Of a stretch of DNA of 64,000 nucleotides, positions 51,227-60,610 are shown piece by piece. Numbering within the stretch: position 1 is the stretch's first letter; each line of letters starts with the position of its first letter. The stretch is taken from assembly GCA_016719165.1 (NCBI GenBank), contig JADKAJ010000002.1, forward strand, positions 744,001 through 808,000, read 5' to 3'. A model generated the notes under the pieces. It did not search any database. It was given only the letters and a program-made list of their open reading frames with translations, and was not told where the DNA came from. The position numbers and the translations under genes were made by a program. The DNA comes from Chitinophagaceae bacterium. GTDB taxonomy: Bacteria; Bacteroidota; Bacteroidia; Chitinophagales; Chitinophagaceae.

Positions 51227-52378
51227 ATGTACCGGTCCTCCTGCTTTTCATTTATTGTCACCGCTTTCTTCTTACTGTTCTTGTCACTGCACAGTGCCGG
51301 TCAACCCGACAAAGCCGAAGCCGCCATCCGGGACATCATGCAGCAATCCAAAGTGGTGGGACTTTCGGTAGCCGTGGTGAAAAAAGGCAAGCTCATTTAT
51401 ACGCATTCCTTCGGGTTAAAAGATATTGATAGCAATACTCCATTAACAGATGATTGCCTGTTCCGCATTGCTTCTATCTCCAAATCTTTTACGGCCACTT
51501 CCATTATGCAACTGGCCGAAGCAAAAAAATTATCCTTAGATGATGATATCAGTGACCTGGTCGGTTTCAGCATACGAAATCCTAAATTTCCCAATACCGT
51601 GATCACACTACGCATGGTATTAGCGCACCGGTCCTCTATCAACGACAGCCAGGGTTATTTCACCCTCGATGCGATCAACCCGGCTAAAAATCCCAACTGG
51701 GCCAACTGTTATAATGCATACGAACCGGGTAACGGCTACCAGTACTGCAACCTGAATTATAATATGGCGGGCACCATTATAGAGAAAATAACAGGAGAAC
51801 GTTTTGACCAGTACGTCAAACATCATATCCTCGATCGGCTCGGTTTGTACGGCGGCTATTGTGTGGACTCATTGGATGCTTCCCGCTTTGTGACCATTTA
51901 TGAATACGATGATTCAGTAAAAAGTTTTAAAGCTTCGCCCAATGCATATGCACCCCGCCGCGAAGAGATTGCTAAGTATGTTATGGGTTACAGTACTCCC
52001 ATTTTTTCACCCACCGGCGGTATGAAAATCTCCGCTACGGACCTGGCCAGGTATATGACCATGCACATGAACAGGGGTAAGGCCAATGGCAAACGAATCA
52101 TAAAAAAGAAAAGTGCCATCAGCATGCAAACAGCCTTATCAGAGAAAGAAGGCTATGGGCTGGCTATCTCCACCACTGCTAAACTGATTGCCGGTAAAAC
52201 CCTGAAAGGACATACCGGTTCTGCTTACGGCTTGTACAGCGCTATGTTTTTTCACCCGGAAGAAAAGTTCGGTATTGTTGTCATCAGCAATGGCTGTCAT
52301 CCCGGGTATACCGATGGTTTTAATACCGTGATACGGAAAACAGTGAATGCATTGTATGAACAGTTGATTGTAAAATAG
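51227..52378 (+). CDS. Secreted serine hydrolase, beta-lactamase/class C fold
   Basis: A 383-residue exported protein of the same superfamily as the gene at 2370. Signal peptide 1-24; S-x-x-K motif SISK (Ser83, Lys86); Tyr motif YCN (Tyr173); third motif HTG in KGHTGSAYG (about residue 326). The canonical Tyr-x-Asn is kept, unlike the first copy. Likely a D-Ala-D-Ala-type peptidase or esterase of the periplasm or surface. It is divergent from the DUF3291-like gene. Confidence 0.85.
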   Translation: MYRSSCFSFIVTAFFLLFLSLHSAGQPDKAEAAIRDIMQQSKVVGLSVAVVKKGKLIYTHSFGLKDIDSNTPLTDDCLFRIASISKSFTATSIMQLAEAKKLSLDDDISDLVGFSIRNPKFPNTVITLRMVLAHRSSINDSQGYFTLDAINPAKNPNWANCYNAYEPGNGYQYCNLNYNMAGTIIEKITGERFDQYVKHHILDRLGLYGGYCVDSLDASRFVTIYEYDDSVKSFKASPNAYAPRREEIAKYVMGYSTPIFSPTGGMKISATDLARYMTMHMNRGKANGKRIIKKKSAISMQTALSEKEGYGLAISTTAKLIAGKTLKGHTGSAYGLYSAMFFHPEEKFGIVVISNGCHPGYTDGFNTVIRKTVNALYEQLIVK

Positions 52379-52405
52379 TATTGCTGAAATTGATGGCCGG
52401 ACTCT

Positions 52406-52603
52406 TCAGCTGCCTTCCTCTATTTCGTCATTCAAATGCCCCGCATCCCAGCCACAATAACCAATAAATAATTTGATAGCTGCTTCAGTGATCAAACCGG
52501 TGCTGCCTTTTTCATTATCCTCGATAATAAAGAGAATGGCTTTTTCAAAATCAGTACCGTTTAAGGCCGGGGTGCTTTGGAGAAATTGACCAGTATAATT
52601 CAT
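52406..52603 (-). pseudogene. Shortened YqgE/AlgH (DUF179) remnant
   Basis: A 65-residue frame. Residues 1-38 match the start of YqgE (TGQFLQSTPALNGTDFEKAILFIIEDNEKGSTGLI) and residues 44-65 match its later GYCGWDAGHLNDEIEEGS block, which in full-length proteins (about 185 residues) lies about 80 residues further on. The middle is missing, and the codon after EEGS, normally Trp, is a TGA. So the gene looks like an internal deletion with a premature stop. It may still make a short stable peptide. Confidence 0.7.
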
Positions 52604-52719
52604 TATGCTGTTTAGGGTTTGGATACCAGAGTTACTGAGCTGCCGGATGATTGTTTTTAAAACAAGTAAACCGGGAGCTGTAATCAGCTATTTTTATTTA
52701 CATTCATAAAAAGAACAGT

Positions 52720-53277
52720 ATGGCCAGGATCATTCTACTATTGCTGGGTATTGGTTTCACCCAATATCTTTCCGCCCAGGAACCAACCTTTGCCCGTTTC
52801 ATCAAAGTAAATGCAGCCGATAGCCAGCTCCGCATCAAAGAAACTGTAAAGAGCCAGTTGCTGAAAGAGATCGGGACAAAGAAAAAACAAACAGCAGGCA
52901 GTATGATGCGGCTGGTACTAACGGGAACAGGTAAAGAGAGTATCCTTACGGGCCGCTGGTTAGCAGCCCGGCAAAGTAAGGATCTGTACGTCATAGAACT
53001 TTCAGCAGTAGTCAGTAAGTACATTGGGGAAACAGAAAAGAACCTGGCCCGGCTCTTCGATAGAGCAGAGGGAATGAACTGTATCTTACTATTTGACGAA
53101 GCCGATGCACTCTTCGGGCAGCGGACAGACAGTAATGAAGACATGGAGAAGGAAGCAGCCCTCACTTATTTCCTGGAGCGGATGAGCAAATACAAAGGCA
53201 TCATCCTGATCAGCTGCAGCGGTACTGATTGCCTGGCCACCCTTGGCAAGCATAAGTTTACGGGGATAAAAGAGTAG
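52720..53277 (+). CDS. Truncated AAA+ ATPase-like protein with signal peptide
   Basis: A 185-residue protein. Residues 1-19 are a signal peptide (IILLLLGIGFTQYLSAQ). Residues 60-170 match the AAA domain: degenerate Walker A GTGKES (no Thr/Ser after Lys), DLYVIELSAVVSKYIGETEKNLARLFDRAEG (pore loop and linker as in many AAA proteins) and Walker B LLFDEADALFG, then sensor-1-like LISCSGTD. It ends before the C-terminal helical part. A secreted AAA domain is unusual since ATP is absent outside. It may be a fossil or a binding module. Confidence 0.65.
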   Translation: MARIILLLLGIGFTQYLSAQEPTFARFIKVNAADSQLRIKETVKSQLLKEIGTKKKQTAGSMMRLVLTGTGKESILTGRWLAARQSKDLYVIELSAVVSKYIGETEKNLARLFDRAEGMNCILLFDEADALFGQRTDSNEDMEKEAALTYFLERMSKYKGIILISCSGTDCLATLGKHKFTGIKE

Positions 53278-53551
53278 GGAGATAAAATTATCTTATAAAT
53301 CAGCCTGCATCCGGTTCTTCCCGGCAAAAACAAGCTGCCCAAAATTAATTTCCCATTATCAAAATCACTTTTCTATATTTGTTTTTTGCATCAGGCCATA
53401 TACCGGCCAATTTTAATTTCAGCCTCGTTAGTTTTTGTTTTTGCCTCAGCCTCTAAAGTTCATTGATTGACGTTAGTGCCAGGGATCTGTCTCTGTCAAC
53501 AACGGGTTTAGTATTTGCCTTTTTAATTTAACAGTATTAAAACCAGCATTT

Positions 53552-53803
53552 ATGAAACTATCAGAATTTATTGTGTTGACCCAGGAAAAAAAGAGATTCA
53601 CCGTTTTACAAGAGGGAGTGCCTATTGCCCAACGGGAGTTGGTGGATTACATGTTATTCCTTTTCCATCTGCCCGGTTTTTACGTAGAAACCTGGTGCAG
53701 CAAGGAAACAAAAGATATCCGGGAATACAAAGTGTTTCACAACCCGGCTCATTTAACGCCCTACCTGGAGGCTATTCCGATTGACCACTTATTGAAGAAA
53801 TGA
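53552..53803 (+). CDS. Small hypothetical protein
   Basis: An 83-residue cytosolic protein (MKLSEFIVLTQEKKRFTVLQEGVPIAQR...FHLPGFYVETWCS...LEAIPIDHLLKK). Good codon use and a clear ATG support it. No domain is recognised. Similar short proteins with a FYVETW-like segment are plausible Chitinophagaceae conserved genes, but I cannot confirm. The 284 bp downstream hold no gene. Confidence 0.6.
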   Translation: MKLSEFIVLTQEKKRFTVLQEGVPIAQRELVDYMLFLFHLPGFYVETWCSKETKDIREYKVFHNPAHLTPYLEAIPIDHLLKK

Positions 53804-54087
53804 TTGATGGGTTCCTGTTATTCTTTATGTGCTCGGCATCCTTCATCTCATCAATAACCATTTTCCGGTGCCTGTAATCAGAAAAGATACTGGCCCGGGA
53901 GCCGGAAGGGCATTGCCTTGTGGTAACCTTTCCTTACCGGGATTTTTGTGGCATACTCGTATAGCATAAAACGGTTACCGGGGGTTAAAAAATCATATGC
54001 TGAAAAAACACCTGTCATAAAAAAAGCTAAGCAAGTGGTTTACCTTTCAATAGGTGAATCGCTGGTATAGCGAAACCACTATTGTAT

Positions 54088-54822
54088 ATGACCGGGTATG
54101 AACGAATAGCTCACAGGGAACTGATCGCCTGGCAAAAGAAAATGCTGCGCAGGCCCTCGCTTGCCAATAAGTTGTCCAAAAAACTACAAACCAAGATAAA
54201 TACCTGGATCCCGGAAAAAGTACATAAGGCCATCACCGTTACACTTAAGCAAATGATACGGGGTGTTTTGTTTGGTGCCAAACATACCAGTGCTGATACG
54301 CTGGTCAATGCCAGCCTGGAAGTACGGGAAGAAGCAGTCTTTAAAAAAATAGACTGGTACCGGAAAACAGCAATGGTGGAAGGGGGGATCACGGGGGCAG
54401 GGGGCATACTATTGGGCCTCGCTGATTTTCCCCTCCTGCTCGGGATAAAATTAAAATTGCTGTTTGATATTGCTGTACTCTACGGCATGGATGTGCATGA
54501 TTACCGCGAAAGAGTGTACCTGCTGCATATTTTTGAACTGGCTTTCTCCAGTGATGAACACCGTAAAAAAATTTACCTGGGTATGATCGATTGGGAAGAG
54601 AAACGAAAAAGCTTGCCGAAAGATATCAATGAGTTTGACTGGCGAAACTTCCAGCAGGAATACCGGGATTATATTGACCTGGCAAAAATGGCACAGTTGG
54701 TACCTGTTATAGGCGCACCTGTTGGAGTACTGGTGAATCACCGCCTGCTCAAAAAACTGGGCACTACCGCTATGAATGCTTACCGGATGAGATGGGAAGC
54801 CTTTGCGGGTGCAAAGAAATAA
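54088..54822 (+). CDS. EcsC family protein
   Basis: A 244-residue EcsC-like protein: a long helical N-terminus (YERIAHRELIAWQKKMLRRPS) with the conserved WI..KV turn, the Gly-rich membrane-associated hairpin GGITGAGGILLGLADFPLLLGIKLKLLFDIAVLYG, and the PVIGAPVGVLVNHRLLKKLGTTAM C-terminal helix. In Bacillus EcsC is encoded with an ABC transporter, but here it is alone. ATG 54088 is used; a TTG lies two codons earlier. Confidence 0.85.
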   Translation: MTGYERIAHRELIAWQKKMLRRPSLANKLSKKLQTKINTWIPEKVHKAITVTLKQMIRGVLFGAKHTSADTLVNASLEVREEAVFKKIDWYRKTAMVEGGITGAGGILLGLADFPLLLGIKLKLLFDIAVLYGMDVHDYRERVYLLHIFELAFSSDEHRKKIYLGMIDWEEKRKSLPKDINEFDWRNFQQEYRDYIDLAKMAQLVPVIGAPVGVLVNHRLLKKLGTTAMNAYRMRWEAFAGAKK

Positions 54823-54895
54823 ATACAGCAGGTACTTTCGGCATTTTATAGTTTAGCTTTCCATCAGCCTCTTCATGAATATGTAGCTTTACCAG

Positions 54896-55978
54896 ATGAG
54901 AAAAGTATTATTATCTCTTTTTATCTTTTTTACTTTCCAGCTTCTTGCACAGGAAAAAAAACCATATAAAGTAATTGCTTATTACACCGGTAAGGGAAAC
55001 ACTATTCAGCAATATCCCGTTCACACCATCACACATATCATTTATAGTTTTTTGAAGTTGCAGCAGGATACCCTCACTTTTCATAATGATGAGCAACGAC
55101 AAACGGTACAGCAACTCGTACAATTAAAAAAACAATACCCGCAATTAAAGATCATGGTATCCATCGGTGGCTGGGGTGGCTGTGCACCCTGTTCAGAATT
55201 GTTCCGTTCGGCCACACACCGGGAAACATTTGCGAAAACAACGGTGGCTTTATTTAAAGAGTATGCTATTGATGGCCTCGACCTGGATTGGGAATACCCG
55301 GCCATAGAAGGATATCCCGGTCATACCTATGCTTTGCATGATAAAGAGAATTTTACAGCCCTGGTAAAAAAATTAAGAGAAGAAATGGGCAACAGGTATT
55401 TGCTAAGTTTTGCTGCCGGTGGATTTACCGGTTATATCGATCAGTCTGTTGACTGGAAGGAAGTAATGCCACAAGTAGATTTTGTGAACCTGATGACCTA
55501 TGACCTGGTGGGAGGTTATAGTACTGTAACCGGTCACCATACACCGCTGGCTGATTACAGGCCCGGGCAGCAGTCTGTTCAACAATGTGTAAGCCAGCTT
55601 TTGCAAAAGAATATTCCGGCAGAGAAGCTGATCATTGGGGCCGCTTTTTATGCCAGGGTGTGGGAACAGGTGGCAGACAGTAATCATGGTTTATATCAAA
55701 TAGGAAAATTTAAGCAGGGAGTATCTTATAAAATGTTTCCGCAATATTTCAGCGACAGTTCCGGGTTCAACTACTATTGGGATAAAAAAGCAAAAGCACC
55801 GTATCAATACAACCGGCGCAAAAAATTATTTGCCACCTTTGATGATAAAAAATCTATCCGGGAAAAAACAAAATTTATACGAAGAGAAAAATTGGGTGGC
55901 ATCATGTTCTGGGAACTGAGCGATGACCTTCCGGAAAACGGGTTGCTGGATGAGATACACAAAACACTGAATAACTGA
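54896..55978 (+). CDS. Secreted GH18 chitinase
   Basis: A 360-residue family 18 glycosidase exported by a signal peptide (1-18). The catalytic DxxDxDxE motif is DGLDLDWE (Asp126, Asp129, Asp131, Glu133 as proton donor); other blocks are MVSIGGWGGCAP, VNLMTYDLVGGYS and IIGAAFYARVW, and the C-terminal GGIMFWELSDDL. The (beta/alpha)8 barrel with its small insertion is complete. It hydrolyses chitin or chito-oligosaccharides, consistent with the lineage. Confidence 0.93.
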   Translation: MRKVLLSLFIFFTFQLLAQEKKPYKVIAYYTGKGNTIQQYPVHTITHIIYSFLKLQQDTLTFHNDEQRQTVQQLVQLKKQYPQLKIMVSIGGWGGCAPCSELFRSATHRETFAKTTVALFKEYAIDGLDLDWEYPAIEGYPGHTYALHDKENFTALVKKLREEMGNRYLLSFAAGGFTGYIDQSVDWKEVMPQVDFVNLMTYDLVGGYSTVTGHHTPLADYRPGQQSVQQCVSQLLQKNIPAEKLIIGAAFYARVWEQVADSNHGLYQIGKFKQGVSYKMFPQYFSDSSGFNYYWDKKAKAPYQYNRRKKLFATFDDKKSIREKTKFIRREKLGGIMFWELSDDLPENGLLDEIHKTLNN

Positions 55979-56249
55979 TATTTTATTTTTATCTGCATTG
56001 GATATCCATAGAAGAAGGTAACCCAATCCGCCTCAGAATATTTCTATAATTATTCCTGTTAAGAATTGGAGTCAATTATTTATCATCAGTTATTATAAGC
56101 AGCACTGTTAAAAGGTGGTTCTTCTAAAGACCTTCTGCTTAGCCAGTTGACATCCGGTAATGGATTCTATTAACAAGTCAATGATCTCTGGCACCGTTTG
56201 TGAATTACTGCAGCTGTTATTTTATTTATTCATTTTTAAATTGACAGTT

Positions 56250-56690
56250 ATGAAAAAAATTATACCCTTTATTCTTGTAACAACATCAGTGATTGTAGTA
56301 ATGGCAGCTTGTACCCGTAATCCTTATGCGGTTCAGCCGGCAGTAACTACGGACACAACCGGCTTTGCACAGTTCCGTGAATGGAAAGCCATGAATGAGC
56401 TGGAATCTGCTATCGCCCTGCGTACCGCTGTTGAACCGCGGAAAACCAATACTGTTTATAAAAGTGGTTCAATGACTTCCTCTACTACTAATGAAGCAAA
56501 AGTTGCTAAAAAGAAAGGTTGGAGTAAAGCCGCAAAGTATTCAGTGATCGGTGCTGGTTCAGGAGCGATCCTGGGAGCCGTCATCAATAAGCGCAATCGT
56601 GTAGCCGGTGGAATCATTGGCGGAGTATTAGGCGGTGGTGTTGGTTATGGTATCGGCCGTTCCAATGATAAGAAAGACGGACGATTATAA
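56250..56690 (+). CDS. Glycine-zipper lipoprotein
   Basis: A 146-residue lipoprotein (lipobox MAAC, Cys21). The C-terminal half has a glycine-zipper membrane hairpin (IGAGSGAILGAVINKRNRVAGGIIGGVLGGGVGYGIG), as in YmgG-type envelope proteins. The middle is Ser/Thr-rich (YKSGSMTSSTTNEAKVAKKKG). The frame starts 30 codons earlier, but that stretch lacks a signal peptide. Likely a stress or envelope-integrity protein. Confidence 0.75.
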   Translation: MKKIIPFILVTTSVIVVMAACTRNPYAVQPAVTTDTTGFAQFREWKAMNELESAIALRTAVEPRKTNTVYKSGSMTSSTTNEAKVAKKKGWSKAAKYSVIGAGSGAILGAVINKRNRVAGGIIGGVLGGGVGYGIGRSNDKKDGRL

Positions 56691-56704
56691 ATTGAATCAG
56701 GCAG

Positions 56705-56845
56705 AGGCCGTTTCTAATGTTTTAGCGATTAACATTTTGGGCATATCGAAATATGACAATCGCTGAAAAAAAAATCTTTAAATAATCCGGCAGCCCGGTA
56801 GCGACCGGGACAATATAATAGATTTGATTGATTTAGAAACGGCCC
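56705..56845. repeat. MITE-like element with terminal inverted repeats, copy B
   Basis: About 141 bp, bounded by AGGCCGTTTCTAA (56705-56717) and TTAGAAACGGCCC (56833-56845), one mismatch. Size, AGGCnGTTTC/GAAACnGCC ends and an internal CCCGGTAGCGACCGGGACAA resemble copy A (CCCGATAGCTATCGGGACAA), so both belong to one family. No gene inside. It lies in the 202-bp gap before a convergent dehydrogenase gene. Confidence 0.7.
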
Positions 56846-56892
56846 CTGTTTTTTAACGTATGCGATTGCACTTCCTGTTTATCCTTTAATCA

Positions 56893-57948
56893 TCATCTCC
56901 ATTGTACTCCCGGCACTTCCAGAATTAAGTTTTCGCCATAAGCACTGGCAGGTGTTTGGTAGCCAGCAGAAAAATTTCCTGTCAATACTTTTTGTATTAT
57001 TAGTAATGCACTGTATGCGGTCAGTGTATATACTTCGGGGCCGCTGAGCCGTGCCTTAACTATTTCACCTGTAGCATTACTTACCTGCCCCCATACCAGG
57101 CTGATAGATTTGTTTCGCTGTTCATCAGATGGACCGGCTGGCCTGCTATTGATTTTTTTCTTCAGCCCGTTGCGGACAAAGTTTGTTCGCAGCAGCCAAT
57201 TAAAAAGCGGTTGCACTTTTAATATATAATATACTTTTCTTGATATGCCAGTATAGCTTTCAATATCTGGTATGCCCGTTGTAAAATAGGCGGTGGAAAT
57301 ATCACCCCAGGGAATGCTCATCACAAATAATTTTTTGACACCAAAGTCCACCCACATTCCTTTTTTCCCGAGTGATTGCCGGATGATCTTCCCGTTTTTC
57401 CTGGCGGCACCTCCTTCGCCAATTTTATTCGCCATTGTAGTGGCAGTACCATGAGAGAGTCCGCCGCCTACACTGGCAAAAGCTAATTGCAGGGAAACAG
57501 CATCGGGTAATAATTTTTTTAAATGGAGTGCCAGGCAATCGGTAGGCACCACATCAAAGCCTGCACCAGGCAACAGCATGATACCGGCTTTTTTAGCCGC
57601 CTCATCATAACGTTTTATCATTTCAAATACCGCAATATCACCATTGATGTCCAGGTAATGCGTGCCGGTTTGTAAACAGGCTTCGATCATTTGTCTGGCA
57701 GTAAACTGGAAAGGTCCTGCAGCATTCATCACGACTTTTACTTCCCGCAAGGCGGCCAGTAAAGCCGTTGTGTCATCCACATCAAAAACCCGGTAGGGGA
57801 GCCCTAACTTACCGGCGAGCGGTGCTATTATTTCTTTTCTCCGGCCTGCTAAAATGGGTTCCAGTTCATATTGTTTCGCATAACGGGCAATTAATTCACC
57901 GCTATAACCATTGGCGCCATACAGGAGGAAGGAGTTGGATTGCATCAT
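56893..57948 (-). CDS. Saccharopine dehydrogenase-like NADP-binding oxidoreductase
   Basis: A 351-residue protein with an N-terminal Rossmann fold (FLLYGANGYSGELIARYA, GxxGxxG type) and the block VVMNAAGPFQFTARQMIEACLQTGTHYLDINGD of the saccharopine dehydrogenase/trans-acting enoyl reductase family. The AGFDVVPTDCLALHL region follows. Substrate unknown; members act on lysine-pathway or lipid intermediates. ATG 57948 is preferred; the frame extends to a TTG 15 bases upstream. Confidence 0.82.
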   Translation of the reverse strand: MMQSNSFLLYGANGYSGELIARYAKQYELEPILAGRRKEIIAPLAGKLGLPYRVFDVDDTTALLAALREVKVVMNAAGPFQFTARQMIEACLQTGTHYLDINGDIAVFEMIKRYDEAAKKAGIMLLPGAGFDVVPTDCLALHLKKLLPDAVSLQLAFASVGGGLSHGTATTMANKIGEGGAARKNGKIIRQSLGKKGMWVDFGVKKLFVMSIPWGDISTAYFTTGIPDIESYTGISRKVYYILKVQPLFNWLLRTNFVRNGLKKKINSRPAGPSDEQRNKSISLVWGQVSNATGEIVKARLSGPEVYTLTAYSALLIIQKVLTGNFSAGYQTPASAYGENLILEVPGVQWR

Positions 57949-58169
57949 GAAAAGTACAACCAAAGAATGGTATTCCCGGCCTTGTTTTTGCCATCACGAT
58001 GCAAGACCCTCTTATAACAAAGCCGGCTATTCCTGAGAAATGTCAACCGGATAGCCGTTCATTAATGATTATCTTTCCTGAAGGTTTTCTGTTTCTTCAT
58101 TATGCAGTGACCTGGTTGACAACACTGACCAACAGGCGGCGTCTTTAAAACAACAATCAACCGGCGAAT

Positions 58170-59452
58170 ATGATAATTGCGATTGCTATCACATTTGTAT
58201 TAGGCTACTTCACTATCGCCATGGAAGGTCCGTTGAAAGTGAACAAAGCAGCGGCAGCCCTGGTAACAGCGGGTCTTTGCTGGTCACTGTTTGCTGTTTT
58301 GTCCGGTGACAGTAATAAGGTGGCTGAAAAACTTACCAGTCAACTGGGTTCAGTTTCCGGTATTTTATTTTTTCTTCTCGGAGCCATGACGATCGTTGAA
58401 CTGATCGATGCCAATGATGGGTTTTACCTGATCACCAAACGGATCAAAACAACGGATAAAAAGAAGTTAGTGTGGCTGGTTGCGTTCATCACTTTTTTTT
58501 ATCGTCCATACTGGACAATCTCACTACTACCATTGTATTGGTATCGCTGCTCCGGAAAATCATATCCGATAAACAGGAGCGGCTCATGTTTGCCGCACTG
58601 GTGGTAATAGCTGCCAATGCCGGCGGGGCCTTCTCTCCCATTGGAGATGTTACCACTACCATGTTATGGATCGGGGGACAGATCACTACATACTCCATCA
58701 TCCTGCAAACCTTTTTACCCAGCCTTATAAGTTTATTAGTGCCGGCACTGCTGATCAGCCGGCAGATGAAAGGCCGTTTACAGGTAAGAGAAGATAGTGC
58801 AGTGCTCAATGAAAATTTTAATACCAACGCATTTGACCGGAACCTTGTTTTTGGATTAGGTATTTCCTGTTTATTATTTGTGCCGGTATTTAAAACACTT
58901 ACCGGCCTGCCTCCTTTTCTGGGCATGCTGTTCGGGCTGGGCCTGTTGTGGGTGATCACCGAATTAAAAGACAGTAAAAGAGATGAAGAAGAAAAAGGTC
59001 CGCTATCTGTCAATCATGCATTAAGAAAGATCGACACGGCCAGTGTACTTTTTTTTCTTGGTATCCTGTTAACGATCGGGGCTTTGGAAGCTACCTGTAT
59101 TTTAGATAATGTAGCCACTGTGATGAATGAAAAGATCGGACATATTACGATCATCACTTTAGTTATAGGTATGTTGTCTGCAGTTGTGGACAATGTACCG
59201 TTGGTGGCAGCTGCGCAGGGCATGTATCCTTTGTCGGTCTATCCTACCGATCATTATTTTTGGGAGTTCCTCGCCTATTGTGCCGGTACCGGTGGTAGTA
59301 TGCTGATCATTGGGTCAGCTGCCGGGGTAGCTGCTATGGGACTTGAAAAAATTGATTTTATATGGTACCTGAAAAAAGTTAGCTGGCTGGCTATTATCGG
59401 CTATTTTGCCGGTGCTGCTGTATTTCTGCTCCAGCATTATTTAATGCAATGA
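58170..59452 (+). pseudogene. nhaD: NhaD-family sodium/proton antiporter, frameshifted in a T8 run
   Basis: The first frame (from ATG 58170) gives the N-terminal 110 residues of an NhaD antiporter (ITFVLGYFTIAMEGPLKVNKAAAAL, LFFLLGAMTIVELIDANDGF). At the homopolymer (58493-58500, T8) the frame shifts; the second frame continues FLSSILDNLTTTIVLVSLLRK, DVTTTMLWIGGQITT, and the SAVVDNVPLVAAAQGMY and CAGTGGSMLIIGSAAGVAAMG blocks that are typical of NhaD. Adding one T restores the full protein of about 427 residues. Either a recent inactivation or an assembly indel. Confidence 0.82.
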
Positions 59453-59603
59453 TGCTGTGCTAAGATTAACAGGTGATCCGCTATTGTTATGTAAAAAATA
59501 ACAACACCCCTTCTCTTCCGGCAGCAACCAGAATGAATCAGTGCGTATATATTGCGTCCTTCAATATCCCGGGCAATCAACTTAAAGTAGTTGCGGGAAC
59601 AAA

Positions 59604-59759
59604 TTATTTCTTCCTGTCACTTTTGGTATGCTTCTTTCTCAGGTCATCCCGATGGGCCCGTTCAAAGGTTTGTATATCTACAAACCGGCCATTGGCATCT
59701 CTTACCGCATACAATTTTTTACCACTGCTGCTGCGGTGAGTGGTTCTTTTTGTTTTCAT
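59604..59759 (-). CDS. Small basic conserved-type protein
   Basis: A 51-residue frame: MKTKRTTHRSSSGKKLYAVRDANGRF...DIQTFERAHRDDLRKKHTKSDRKK. The Lys/Arg-rich composition and the GKKLYAVRD..GRF.DIQT pattern match small proteins recurring in Chitinophagaceae genomes, whose role is unknown; they may bind nucleic acid. It sits in an otherwise gene-free 343-bp gap. Only plus-strand shadows oppose it. Confidence 0.65.
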   Translation of the reverse strand: MKTKRTTHRSSSGKKLYAVRDANGRFVDIQTFERAHRDDLRKKHTKSDRKK

Positions 59760-59795
59760 AACATCAATTTTAAATTATAAACGATTAATAAGGTT

Positions 59796-60443
59796 TTAAT
59801 CCGGCGTTGTTAGCACCCTTCTCACAATTGTATCAGGTGACTGGAAAACCTGTGGCACCCGGTATAGTTCTTTCAATATAGCAGTGAGCTGCGGCAGGTC
59901 TTCAGTTAAATAAATAAAATGTTCTTTCTGCTTTTTTTCTTCTTCGGTAACAAAATAGTTATACCGCCTTGCCTTCAGCCATTTTTCTGTATATGCACTA
60001 TTGAGCATTTGAACAATGATCGTATCGCTGGTCAATTTATTGATCTTTAAGTATGTACTTAATACCAGGCTGAATTCATGAGGGTCCCTGTCACATCCCC
60101 AACTGATCACTTCTGCGTAAGGCTTACCTGCAGCTGCCATAAAATCTACATCAAACCAGGTGCTGCTGCTGTCCCTGGAATGTGCCGTATCAATCAGCCC
60201 GACAGAATAAAAGGTAATCCCGTTCATTCCGTTAGTAATGTTAACGTCTATATTATGCTCCAGCCCGGTCCAGTGGCCGGTAATATCAGGGAGGGTCAAA
60301 GCTGTCACCCCCATACGGGTCCGGACACTATCCTGCACCATGGAAAAATTATTGACCGAAAAAACTTCCGGTGCCTTTTCGCAGGCTGCCAGTACCAAAC
60401 AAAGCATAGCGAACCGTATGGGTATGAACAATCTCTTTTTCAT
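59796..60443 (-). CDS. Lipoprotein of unknown function
   Basis: A 215-residue lipoprotein (lipobox VLAAC, Cys21). The mature part has TGHWTGLEHNIDVNITNGMNGITFYSVGLIDTAHS and ISWGCDRDPHEFSLVLSTYLKINK and a Lys/Glu-rich helix before the C-terminus. No domain recognised. It ends 37 bp from the small basic gene on the same strand and may share its message. Confidence 0.6.
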   Translation of the reverse strand: MKKRLFIPIRFAMLCLVLAACEKAPEVFSVNNFSMVQDSVRTRMGVTALTLPDITGHWTGLEHNIDVNITNGMNGITFYSVGLIDTAHSRDSSSTWFDVDFMAAAGKPYAEVISWGCDRDPHEFSLVLSTYLKINKLTSDTIIVQMLNSAYTEKWLKARRYNYFVTEEEKKQKEHFIYLTEDLPQLTAILKELYRVPQVFQSPDTIVRRVLTTPD

Positions 60444-60610
60444 ACACTAAACTCCCTGTTAAGTTACAGCAGTCAAAAGGCTGTTTATTATGACTGGCCG
60501 TACCGGCGGGACTGATAATGATCAATGAAAAAGTGTTCAATCCCGGGAAAGGGATACAGGAGGCGGATTCTTTTTAGTATTACCTTTCCTGCACCAATCA
60601 TTTTTTATAC

